Below are positions 16,901 to 24,834 of a stretch of 64,000 nt of DNA, piece by piece. A model generated the notes under the pieces. That model ran no database searches. It was not told the DNA's origin and worked only from the letters and a program-made list of their open reading frames with translations. Within the stretch, counting starts at the first letter, position 1; every line of letters begins with the position of its first letter. The translations under genes and the position numbers were made by a program. The DNA is from an uncultured Sulfitobacter sp. (GTDB lineage Bacteria; Pseudomonadota; Alphaproteobacteria; Rhodobacterales; Rhodobacteraceae), in contig NZ_CANMQD010000001.1 in NCBI RefSeq assembly GCF_947499945.1, forward strand, positions 1,674,001 through 1,738,000, read 5' to 3'.

Positions 16901-19392
16901 TGGTATCGGTCTTGTCTAACCGTGTGATCGATCAGCAAAGCGTCGCGGTACAAAAAGGTGAGAACCTCATCGCATTGCCTGTCACGCAAGAGTGGGGCAA
17001 CAGCGCTTATGTCGCGGCTTCAGTTGTCAGGCCGATGGATGTTGATGCTGGCCTTAACCCCGCGCGCAGCCTCGGGCTGGTCCATGCCGCGATCTTGCCA
17101 GAGGCCAGACAGCTTGGTGTTACCTTGGGTGCTGTGTCCGAGGTGAGTGGACAGGCCGGAACGTTCGGTGTGCCTGTAAAAGTTGACGGGATCGCAGCAG
17201 GTGAGACAGCCTATGTGACGCTTGCGGCGATTGATGTGGGTATCCTAAACCTCACCGATTTTGACGCGCCTGATCCCTCGGAACATTATTTCGGCCAGCG
17301 CCGCTTGGGCGTTGGGATGCGTGACGTATACGGGCGGTTGATTGATGGCCTCAGCGGCACGATGGGGGCAATCCGGTCTGGCGGGGATGCGGCTGCTACA
17401 GCCCAGCTTCAATCGCCACCGCCAACCGAAGCATTGATGGCATTTTTCAGCGGTCCAGTTGTTGTGGGCGCTGACGGGCGTGCAGTGATCGAAGTGACGC
17501 GCCCCGCGTTTAACGGAACTATCCGTTTGATGGCGGTGGCGTGGTCCGAGACGGCAGTGGGCAATGCGACAAGTGACGTTGTCGCCCGCGATCCTGTCGT
17601 GATCACCGCTAGCTTGCCGCGCCTTCTGGCCCCTCAAGATAACAGCCGCTTGCTACTGGAAATGACGCATGCCAGTGGTCAAGGCGGGGTGATGGATTTG
17701 GACGTATTTGCTGATGCGGGTATCGCGATGGGGCAAGTGCCAGTACAGGTGAATATCACAGAAGGCAGCACACTGCGTTTGCCCTTGGAGATATCGGCAC
17801 GCGAGATTGGGGATCATGAAATCACTGTTGTCCTTACAACACCTCAGGGCGATACCTTGCGCCGCGTTTTGCAGATGCCTGTGCGGATCAATGATCCCGA
17901 AGTGGCAGTCACACGCCAATTTACGCTCGGCGCAGGTGAAGCGTTTACCTTTGACGGAGCCGTTCTCACCGGCCTTCGCGCAGGGACAGGCCGCGCAACT
18001 TTGAATGTCGGGGGGCTTGCCCGCTTTGATGTGCCAGGCTTGTTGCGACAGTTGGATCGCTATCCTTACGGTTGTACCGAACAGGTTACATCGGGCGCGC
18101 TGCCGTTGCTGTATATGAGCCGCCTTGCGCAGGACGCAGGGGTAGGAACACCGTCCGAGATTGAAGCGAAGATTTCCCAATCCATCGACCGTGTTCTGGC
18201 ACGGCAGTCCTCAAATGGCGCTTTTGGGATGTGGCGTGCGGATACGGGTGCCTTCTGGCTGGATGCGTATGTCAGTGATTTCTTGTGGCAGGCGCAAACG
18301 CAAGGGCATGCCGTTCCCGCGCGGGCATTGTCTTTGGCGCTGGACAACTTGCGAAACCGCATCAACTTTGCCCCCGACTTTGACACAGGCGGTGAGGATA
18401 TTGCCTATGCCTTGCTGGTTCTTGCCCGTGCGGGTGCTGCCCAAATGGGTGATTTGCGCTATTATGCAGATACTAAAGCGGGTGCATTTGCCACACCGAT
18501 GGCAGCGGCCCAGCTTGGGGCTGCACTTGCCGCCTACGGTGATCCAGCGCGTGCCGATTTGATGTTTACCCGTGCAGGTGCCTTGTTGCTGAACGCGCCT
18601 GATCGGAACAGGTGGCGCGATGATTTTGGCAGTGGATTGCGTGACCGTGCTGCTGTTCTTTCCCTAGCGGCAGAGGCAGGCAGCAACGTGATAAATCTCA
18701 CCAGTTTGACGCAATCGGTGTGGACGCAGGACCGCAACTTGTCGACCCAAGAGGCAGCCCAAGTAGTCTTGGCCGCACATGCGCTTGGCACGTCCCAAGC
18801 GGGGGGGACAGTTGAGGTTGACGGCGAAACCCTGCGCGGCAATGTCGTGCGGCAGATCAGTGACCGTAATCCCGTGACACAGGTCATCCGCAACACAGCA
18901 TCAAAGCCAACGGCCGTGACGCTCACCACATTCGGCGTGCCAGAGGTCGCACCTGCGGCGGGTGGTTACGGCTACTCCCTCACGCGGCGGTATTTCACGA
19001 TGGAGGGGCAGGAGGTTGCTGGTCCTGTCGCGACAGGCACACGGCTTGTTGCTGTTCTGGACGTGCAATCATTCGAGAAGATCGGGGCGCGGTTGATGAT
19101 TGATGATCCGCTGCCTGGCGGCTTTGAGATCGATAACCCCAACCTGTTGCGCAGTGGTGCGGTGAAATCCCTCGACTGGCTTGAGGTTGCACAACCCCAG
19201 AATGTTGAGTTCCGCAGTGACCGCTTTTTGGCAGCGGTGGTCCATGAGGGCGCGGGTCGTTTCCAACTTGCCTATGTCGTGCGTGCAGTAAGTCCCGGAG
19301 CATATCATCATCCCGCTGCTTTAGTGACCGACATGTACCGCCCAGAGTACCGCGCAAATACCGCGACATCACGGCTGACCGTCACAGAATGA
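13972..19392 (+). CDS. bacterial alpha-2-macroglobulin with PAN/apple-like domain
   Basis: A 1806-residue secreted macroglobulin, the bacterial counterpart of the thioester protease inhibitors, thought to trap proteases in the periplasm. A type-I signal ends at AVAQ. A cysteine-rich PAN/apple-like domain follows (about 30-100; CARACAAQAAC...CFPKS). Then come tandem MG domains, a bait-type region, and the thioester C-T-E-Q at 1368-1371, with the alpha-helical complement-like domain behind it. Unlike E. coli YfhM there is no lipobox. The stop overlaps the pbpC start by 4 bases, the classic macroglobulin/PBP1C pairing, suggesting joint action in cell-wall repair after host or predator attack. 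Confidence 0.93.
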   Translation: MRILMQVVGVVTWLVVGSFGAVAQQALPEHRYVYSNDADFYGADLGPLFETTKDACARACAAQAACTAFTFNTRSNACFPKSDVTEEQFFAGAVSARKLLTSPQAHTLALARKRELEFLGKQDFEAATNLVRLNAERHPIDGDYAPDLVAAMDAAIGRGDVAAAARWAGQAVALTDRSELWARMAWLGLRPRGDTSRDLARRLSNEAVPAAINAYLRAETTDARVTALDLLARALEVNRRGRDMIGPLRIAATLEPRAEFEAALDQAIGKYGFRITNTRVDNNTARPRICAEFSEKLVETGIDYATFVRLDDPKLVVEADSQTLCIDGVTFGTRYTANFRAGLPAASGEVLHKDVTVVQYVRDRDPAVRFAGRAYVLPRGANAALPVETVNTDTVTLKLRRVSDRNLLRAMQDSYFGKPLSKYEEDAFSSTIAQDVWEGAGVVQNTLNTAMTTRLPLSEALTDQPAGIYALTAAIKGADPYETPSATQWFILTDLGLTTMSGIDGLSVTVLGLGDAVAREDVTLTLLSRANAVLGEAVTDAQGRAQFASGLTRGSGASAPALLMAQDASGDVAFLSLTDPAFDLSDRGVEGLPPAPTIDAFLTTDRGAYRVGETIFATVLTRDEQGRAINGLPLVAVLIRPDGAEYSRTLTANAMAGGHVFALPVGSQAPRGAWRLDIISDPAQGPLASQTVLVEDFLPDRIEFDMKLEDRPIALGDTPTLQIEARYLFGAPAGDLAVEGEVRLRTTRSLAAHSGYFFGLHDARFDARTAYFDPARTDARGVVTLPLTLPQIDEVPSQPLELAITTRVAEGSGRPVERRMTKALSPEGALIGIKPKFDDVLSEGADAQFDVISTEGEMPVRWTFNKVETRYQWYQNGGSWAWEPITRRIRVGTGDVKLSPSPTPLTQPTQWGQYELVIEQLAAPYAASSVLLASGWYGGGDASATPDFLAVSLDSVRYVVGDTAQFRIVAPFDGVALVSVLSNRVIDQQSVAVQKGENLIALPVTQEWGNSAYVAASVVRPMDVDAGLNPARSLGLVHAAILPEARQLGVTLGAVSEVSGQAGTFGVPVKVDGIAAGETAYVTLAAIDVGILNLTDFDAPDPSEHYFGQRRLGVGMRDVYGRLIDGLSGTMGAIRSGGDAAATAQLQSPPPTEALMAFFSGPVVVGADGRAVIEVTRPAFNGTIRLMAVAWSETAVGNATSDVVARDPVVITASLPRLLAPQDNSRLLLEMTHASGQGGVMDLDVFADAGIAMGQVPVQVNITEGSTLRLPLEISAREIGDHEITVVLTTPQGDTLRRVLQMPVRINDPEVAVTRQFTLGAGEAFTFDGAVLTGLRAGTGRATLNVGGLARFDVPGLLRQLDRYPYGCTEQVTSGALPLLYMSRLAQDAGVGTPSEIEAKISQSIDRVLARQSSNGAFGMWRADTGAFWLDAYVSDFLWQAQTQGHAVPARALSLALDNLRNRINFAPDFDTGGEDIAYALLVLARAGAAQMGDLRYYADTKAGAFATPMAAAQLGAALAAYGDPARADLMFTRAGALLLNAPDRNRWRDDFGSGLRDRAAVLSLAAEAGSNVINLTSLTQSVWTQDRNLSTQEAAQVVLAAHALGTSQAGGTVEVDGETLRGNVVRQISDRNPVTQVIRNTASKPTAVTLTTFGVPEVAPAAGGYGYSLTRRYFTMEGQEVAGPVATGTRLVAVLDVQSFEKIGARLMIDDPLPGGFEIDNPNLLRSGAVKSLDWLEVAQPQNVEFRSDRFLAAVVHEGAGRFQLAYVVRAVSPGAYHHPAALVTDMYRPEYRANTATSRLTVTE

Positions 19393-21422
19393 GACGCGGC
19401 GCCATCACCACGCTGGCGGTATTGGCGGTTGCTCTTGGCATCGCTCTTTTGATCCATGACAAGTTTGAGCAGTGGGTTGCGCAGACAGAGCTTCCGCCCG
19501 TCCTGTTGGAGGTAGGAGCGGAGGTGCGTGCGCATGACGGCACGTTGCTACGCGCCTTCGCGGTTGAGAACGGCCGCATGCGCCTTGGTGTAGAGCTGGA
19601 ACAGGTCGATCCACAGTTCATTGCAATGCTGATCGCCTATGAGGACAAGCGGTTCTTTGATCACAAAGGTGTCGATCTGCGTGCCATGGTGCGGGCGATA
19701 GGGCAAGCAGTTTGGCATGGCGAAGTCGTCTCGGGGGCATCGACGCTCACCATGCAAGTTGCGCGTTTGCTGGAGAACTCCGGCACAGGTAGCCCTGCGG
19801 GAAAGCTGCGGCAAATCCGTGTGGCACTCGCGTTGGAGCGGCGCCTGAGCAAAGAGGACATCCTGACCTTGTATCTGCATCATGCACCTTATGGCGGTTC
19901 CATTGAGGGGATCCGCGCCGCCAGCTATGCGTGGTTCGGAAAAGAGCCATTGCGCCTCACGCAGGCGCAAGCCGCTTTGCTGATCGCCCTTCCACAATCC
20001 CCCGAGGCACGACGCCCTGACCGCCATCCTCAAACGGCGCACGCCGCACGAGCGCGGGTTCTGGTGCGGCTTGATCTGCCGCCTGATTTGAACCAATCCG
20101 ATGTGCCACGCGGGATACGCCCTTTGCCGCAGCATGCCCCGCATCTGGCCGCAGCATTGCGGCGCGAATCGCCTGCTCAATTGCGCCATGACACAACTCT
20201 TCGTGTGCAATTGCAGCGCAAGATCGAAGCCTTGGCACGCCGCGCTGTTGCGGGTCAGGCGGAAAGTGTCTCGGCGGCGATATTGGTTGCAGATCATCAG
20301 AGCGGCGAGATTATTGCACATGTGGGATCGCCCGCCTTTACCGGTGCCGAAGGCGCACTCGGGTTTGTCGATATGACCGCGGCGCTTCGCTCACCCGGAT
20401 CTACGCTAAAACCGCTTGTTTACGGCCTTGCGTTTGATGAGGGGCTTGTGCATCCCGACACGCTGATTAACGATGCGCCTGTTGTCTTTGGCAGCTATGC
20501 GCCACAGAATTTTGACGGGCAATTCCGTGGGATGCTCACTGTGCGGGACGCCCTTACACTCTCCCTGAACATCCCGCCTATCCTGCTCACCCATGAGTTG
20601 GGTGCTGGGCGATTGATGTCGGGTCTGCGCCGCGCTGGCACACAGCCGCAATTGCCGGCGGGAGAGGCTGGCCTTGCTGTCGTTCTTGGTGGTGTAGGGA
20701 TGACTTTGACCGATCTTGTCCAGCTCTATGCAGGGATTGCACAAGGGGGCCGTACCGTTCCTTTGCAAGTAAAAAAGCAGGATAAGGGCGGCTTGCCCAA
20801 GCGGTTCATGTCGCCGGTAGCAGCTTGGCAGGTCACGCATATCCTATCTGGTATCGCACCTCCGCAGGGGAGTGGGGATGCTATCGGGCAGATTGCATAT
20901 AAGACGGGCACTTCTTACGGGCACCGTGATGCATGGGCGATCGGGTTTGACGGCCAGCACGTGGTCGGTGTTTGGCTCGGACGTCCTGATGGCACCCCCG
21001 TTCCGGGGGCGTTCGGGGGTGCATTGGCGGCACCGATCCTTTTTGAGGCTTTTGGCCGTATTGGGGCGTTTCGTGTCCCTTTATCGTCGCCCCCTGCGGA
21101 TGCCTTGATCCTCGGCACAGCGCATTTGCCCCAACGGCTCCGTACGTTTAAGAGCCGAAATTCGGCGTTTGTTGCTGACCCGAACAGCCCTGTTGTGACC
21201 TTTCCTCCCGACGGTGCCGTCCTGAGAGAAAACGGTTTCGGGGTACCGCTCAAATTGCGCCAAGGGGTATTCCCGTTGACTATTTTGGTGGACGGCTTTC
21301 CTGTTATGACCGAACTGCGCAGCCGCGATGTGGTTTTGCCGCTTGAGCAGGCAGGCTTCACCCGTATCTCCGTTGTGGATGCGCGGGGGCGCAGTGACAG
21401 TGTGGAAATTCGTCTGGACTAA
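19389..21422 (+). CDS. pbpC: penicillin-binding protein 1C
   Basis: A 677-residue bifunctional peptidoglycan synthase. An N-terminal membrane anchor (TTLAVLAVALGIALLI) is followed by a GT51 glycosyltransferase with catalytic E85 in EDKRFFDHKG, then a transpeptidase with S338-x-x-K341 (SPGSTLKP) and KTGTSYGHRDAW, and a C-terminal BiPBP_C beta domain (about 590-677). This is the usual PBP1C build. It is translationally coupled to the alpha-2-macroglobulin gene (ATGA overlap), as in other proteobacteria where the two act together. Confidence 0.95.
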   Translation: MRRGAITTLAVLAVALGIALLIHDKFEQWVAQTELPPVLLEVGAEVRAHDGTLLRAFAVENGRMRLGVELEQVDPQFIAMLIAYEDKRFFDHKGVDLRAMVRAIGQAVWHGEVVSGASTLTMQVARLLENSGTGSPAGKLRQIRVALALERRLSKEDILTLYLHHAPYGGSIEGIRAASYAWFGKEPLRLTQAQAALLIALPQSPEARRPDRHPQTAHAARARVLVRLDLPPDLNQSDVPRGIRPLPQHAPHLAAALRRESPAQLRHDTTLRVQLQRKIEALARRAVAGQAESVSAAILVADHQSGEIIAHVGSPAFTGAEGALGFVDMTAALRSPGSTLKPLVYGLAFDEGLVHPDTLINDAPVVFGSYAPQNFDGQFRGMLTVRDALTLSLNIPPILLTHELGAGRLMSGLRRAGTQPQLPAGEAGLAVVLGGVGMTLTDLVQLYAGIAQGGRTVPLQVKKQDKGGLPKRFMSPVAAWQVTHILSGIAPPQGSGDAIGQIAYKTGTSYGHRDAWAIGFDGQHVVGVWLGRPDGTPVPGAFGGALAAPILFEAFGRIGAFRVPLSSPPADALILGTAHLPQRLRTFKSRNSAFVADPNSPVVTFPPDGAVLRENGFGVPLKLRQGVFPLTILVDGFPVMTELRSRDVVLPLEQAGFTRISVVDARGRSDSVEIRLD

Positions 21423-21449
21423 GCGTTAGGCGGGTGGCACTGCACAATC

Positions 21450-22361
21450 ATGTCTCTTGCTTTATCAGTCCTTCCCCTGCTGTTGATCCTTGCCGCTGGT
21501 TACGGGCTTGCCAAATCGTTGATCATTCCGCGTGCTGGATGGGCCGCGATTGAGACACTATCCTTCAGAGGGTTGATCCCCGCGACCCTCATCCTTGCCA
21601 TTGCGCGATCCGACTTGTCGATGGAACGGTTTGGCGGCTTTGGTTTGGCGCTTGTCGGGACATTGCTAGTCATTACCATATTGTTGCTTTCCCTCAGGTT
21701 GTTGTCGCAAACAGTGTTGGACAACCCTGCTTTCACATCGCTGTTTCAGGGGGGTGTCCGTTGGAATGCCTTTGTCGCCCTCGCCGCTGCGGAACAGTTT
21801 TTGGATGACGGTCTGGCGGTGTTGGCTGTCGCGATTGCTGTGCTGATCCCGATGATCAACATCACGTGTATTGTCGTTCTGGCCGCCTTTGGTCCGTCAA
21901 AGGCGAGTGTCTCAAAAGTAATGAACACACTAGTGCGCAACCCGTTGGTGCAGGCTTGCGTCATTGGCCTGACGTTGAACTTTAGCGGGATGTCCCTGCC
22001 TGTCCCTGTGATTGAAGCGCTTGATATGATTGGGCGTGGTGCTTTGGGCGTTGGCCTGATGGCAGTTGGCGCAGGTATCAGCCTGCGCAGATTGACGCGG
22101 CTGGATTGGCGGGTGTGTCTGGGTGTGGTGATGCGGCCCATTGCGGCCTCAAGCATCTTTGTGATGTTCAGTCTTTGGATGGGGCTTCCAGCGGTACAGG
22201 TTTTTGCTGGGGTTCTGGTCTTTGCCGCGCCTGCCGCTTCGAATGGGTATATTGTGGCCAAGCAGATGGGTGGCGACGCTGATCTTTATGCGGATATTAT
22301 GACATGGCAGGTGGTATTGTCGTTGCTGGTGCTGCCCATCTGGGCGCATCTCCTGCTTTAG
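21450..22361 (+). CDS. AEC family transporter
   Basis: A 303-residue membrane protein with about ten helices in two bundles, fitting the auxin efflux carrier (AEC) superfamily; bacterial members carry malate, malonate or similar acids. The typical opening (SLALSVLPLLLILAAGYGLAK) and the C-terminal AAPAASNGYIVAKQMGGDADLYADI segment are clear. Substrate cannot be named. It follows pbpC by 27 bases and may be its operon partner, and converges with the GNAT gene with a 4-base overlap. A second AEC gene occurs at 57513-58442. Confidence 0.88.
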   Translation: MSLALSVLPLLLILAAGYGLAKSLIIPRAGWAAIETLSFRGLIPATLILAIARSDLSMERFGGFGLALVGTLLVITILLLSLRLLSQTVLDNPAFTSLFQGGVRWNAFVALAAAEQFLDDGLAVLAVAIAVLIPMINITCIVVLAAFGPSKASVSKVMNTLVRNPLVQACVIGLTLNFSGMSLPVPVIEALDMIGRGALGVGLMAVGAGISLRRLTRLDWRVCLGVVMRPIAASSIFVMFSLWMGLPAVQVFAGVLVFAAPAASNGYIVAKQMGGDADLYADIMTWQVVLSLLVLPIWAHLLL

Positions 22362-22786
22362 AACCTCAGGACAAGCCCATGCTTTTCATGTCCTAAAAAC
22401 CCCAGCTTCTCATAGAACCCGCGCACGCCTCGGGCCTCTCCTGTGAGCAGCATGATTTTATACCCGTTCGCGGATTTTGCACGGTCAATACAGGCCTGAA
22501 GGACGGTCCGCCCAACGCCCCTATTGCGGTAATCAGGGTCAGTCACGACATTCTCGATCAAAGCATAGGGCCTGCCTCCTGATGTCATGTTGGGAAGCAG
22601 ATGAAGCGTCGTCATCGCGATGATCTGTTCGTCATGCTCCATCCTGATGATCGTGGTGCCGTTGTGGCGTAGCACCGCGTCAAAAGCATCAGGGTCGTCA
22701 GCGACCGGCACCGGATCGCGGGTAAGGATGCGGTAGAGCCTAAGGGCATCGTCAAAATCTTCACTGCGCAAATCGCGGATCAACAT
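22358..22786 (-). CDS. GNAT family N-acetyltransferase
   Basis: A 142-residue GCN5-related acetyltransferase. The acetyl-CoA pyrophosphate loop is visible as DPDYRNRGVGRTVLQACIDRA (R/Q-x-x-G-x-G/A type), and the C-terminal segment GVRGFYEKLGFL is typical. The target is unknown. It starts 5 bases after the stop of the 680-residue membrane protein gene, so it looks like the last gene of the MoxR operon rather than a separate unit. Confidence 0.88.
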   Translation of the reverse strand: MLIRDLRSEDFDDALRLYRILTRDPVPVADDPDAFDAVLRHNGTTIIRMEHDEQIIAMTTLHLLPNMTSGGRPYALIENVVTDPDYRNRGVGRTVLQACIDRAKSANGYKIMLLTGEARGVRGFYEKLGFLGHEKHGLVLRF

Positions 22787-22791
22787 TGTCC

Positions 22792-24834
22792 CTAACGGCG
22801 CCCTTCACGAAGCCATGCAGCAGTGATGAGTCCTGCACTGAGCAACAAGACCAGCCATGCAGGCAAAATTGGTGTCTGGCGTACATCGCGAGTTTCATAG
22901 GCCGCACGGGGTGTGAGCCCGATCCAGCCGCGCCCCGCAGCTGGACGACCTGTGCGGACGTTGCGCACACTTGGCAGTCCATCTTCAATGCGGACGACAC
23001 CGCCGCGCAGGGCGGTGATAACAGGCTCTAACACAGCGGCATCCGCGATGGTTTCCACAAACTCGCGCGGGGCAGCGGGTCCAAGGCCGATCACGCTCAG
23101 CTGATCGCCGTTCTCGAGGCGATAGAGGCCAATCTCGGGGCCCGTGAACGTGGCTTCAAACCGACCGGGTGCAGATGGCAAAAGCTCCAACTCAGTGACC
23201 GTTCCATCAGGTCCAGTGATCGTGAGCGGCGGTACTTCCTTATTCAATGTTCGTCGCTCTATCTGCATCGTTTGGCCAATCGCATTGGCAGTCAGCGCTT
23301 CTTCTTCCAGTTCGGGCTCTCCCATCATCCAATGGGCCAAACGGCGGAGGAGTTCGAGCTGTGGCCCACCCCCCTCATAGCCGCGATTCCAAAGCCACGC
23401 ATGATCAGACGCAAGTAGGGCCACACGCCCCTCGTCCACGCGATCAAGGATCAGAAGAGGGCGGTCCTCAACTCCTGTCATGACGGTGTTTCCCGAAGTT
23501 GCCGTGATATCGATCTGGCGCAGCCAGCGGCCCCACTCCCCGTTTTGTGGCAGATCAGCTGTAACGGGATGGCGGTTACCAAGGTCGGATACCAGTGGCA
23601 TGTACGGTTCCTCAATTACACGGGCGGTTGGCGTGGCAGGCAGCACCGCGCCCAAAGGGGAGCGAAACAAGCTGTCCGCACTGGCAAAGTCAGGGCCTGC
23701 AGAAACCAGGACTGCGCCACCGGCTCGAACGTACTGGGCGATATTTTCAAGGTAGAGCGAAGGCAGGATGCCGCGCCGTTTATAGCGGTCAAAGATGATG
23801 AGATCGAAATCATCAATCTTTTCCATGAACAATTCGCGGGTCGGAAACGCGATGAGCGACAGCTCTGACACGGGCACACCGTCCTGCTTTTCCGGTGGGC
23901 GCAGGATTGTAAAGTGTACAAGATCGACCGAGCTGTCGGATTTGAGCAGGTTACGCCATGTGCGGCCGCCTGCATGGGGTTCACCGCTTACCAACAGGAC
24001 GCGCAGACGGTCGCGCACGCCGTTCATCTGGATCACCGCGGCGTTGTTGCGGTCGGTCAACTCTCCCTCGGCCTCCGGAACGGAAAAGCGGATCACATTG
24101 CGTCCGCCGTGGGGCAGGGTGACGGGCAGCTCCAAGTCTTGACCGATAGGAACGCTGAAGCGTTGTGCATCCTCTCCATCGATGGAGATATCAAGCTCGG
24201 CGAATAGCTCACCTGCAGGAGCGGCTCCAAGATCGTCGATGCGCAGAGTGAGTACAACAGGCTCGCCGATAATGGCAAAAGCTGGGGCGCCAATAACACT
24301 CAGGCGGCGGTCCCAGTCCGCCTCTTTACCGCTGAGCAGCACGTGAAATGGGGCGGGCAGATCAATTGGCAGATCAGTGTCGTGCACGCGCCCGTCCGTC
24401 ACCGCGACAATTCCCGCAACCCGCGCACGTGGCTCCTCGGCCAATGCTTCGGTCAGCGCTGTCATCAATTCGGTTCCGGCGTCTCCTTGACCATCGGGTA
24501 TGGTAATGCGGCGCAATTCTGTATTGGGGCGTGCCTCTATCTGCGCGGCAAGAGTGTCAGCGGCAGTAGAGGTTTGCGTGGCACGGTCCGAGAGGCGCTG
24601 ACTAGCGCTTTCGTCTTCCAGCATCAGGACAATATCGCTGAGCGGTGCGCGGTCTTCTTGTTGGAATGACGGACCAGAGAGCGCGACCAGAACGACCAGC
24701 CCCGCCAAGGCTCGCAGCGGCCAACCGTGCAGGCCGCGCACAAGGGCGAGCAAGATGCCCAGCCCTGCGATTACGGCAACCATCACCAGCATCGCCCATG
24801 GGATCAGAGGATCAAATACAATTGTAGTTGTCAT
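22792..24834 (-). CDS. membrane protein with glutamine-amidotransferase-like domain (MoxR operon)
   Basis: A 680-residue inner-membrane protein with two N-terminal helices (WAMLVMVAVIAGLGILLALV and LRALAGLVVLVALS), a large extracytoplasmic part, and a C-terminal helix (LPAWLVLLLSAGLITAAWL). The middle (about 320-450) resembles the class-I glutamine-amidotransferase-like fold found in this operon type (FDLIIFDRYKRRG... YVRAGGAVLVSAG), without an obvious catalytic triad. It overlaps the DUF4159 gene by 4 bases. It probably forms a membrane complex with the DUF4159/BatA-like and DUF58 proteins; its exact role is unknown. Confidence 0.75.
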   Translation of the reverse strand: MTTTIVFDPLIPWAMLVMVAVIAGLGILLALVRGLHGWPLRALAGLVVLVALSGPSFQQEDRAPLSDIVLMLEDESASQRLSDRATQTSTAADTLAAQIEARPNTELRRITIPDGQGDAGTELMTALTEALAEEPRARVAGIVAVTDGRVHDTDLPIDLPAPFHVLLSGKEADWDRRLSVIGAPAFAIIGEPVVLTLRIDDLGAAPAGELFAELDISIDGEDAQRFSVPIGQDLELPVTLPHGGRNVIRFSVPEAEGELTDRNNAAVIQMNGVRDRLRVLLVSGEPHAGGRTWRNLLKSDSSVDLVHFTILRPPEKQDGVPVSELSLIAFPTRELFMEKIDDFDLIIFDRYKRRGILPSLYLENIAQYVRAGGAVLVSAGPDFASADSLFRSPLGAVLPATPTARVIEEPYMPLVSDLGNRHPVTADLPQNGEWGRWLRQIDITATSGNTVMTGVEDRPLLILDRVDEGRVALLASDHAWLWNRGYEGGGPQLELLRRLAHWMMGEPELEEEALTANAIGQTMQIERRTLNKEVPPLTITGPDGTVTELELLPSAPGRFEATFTGPEIGLYRLENGDQLSVIGLGPAAPREFVETIADAAVLEPVITALRGGVVRIEDGLPSVRNVRTGRPAAGRGWIGLTPRAAYETRDVRQTPILPAWLVLLLSAGLITAAWLREGRR

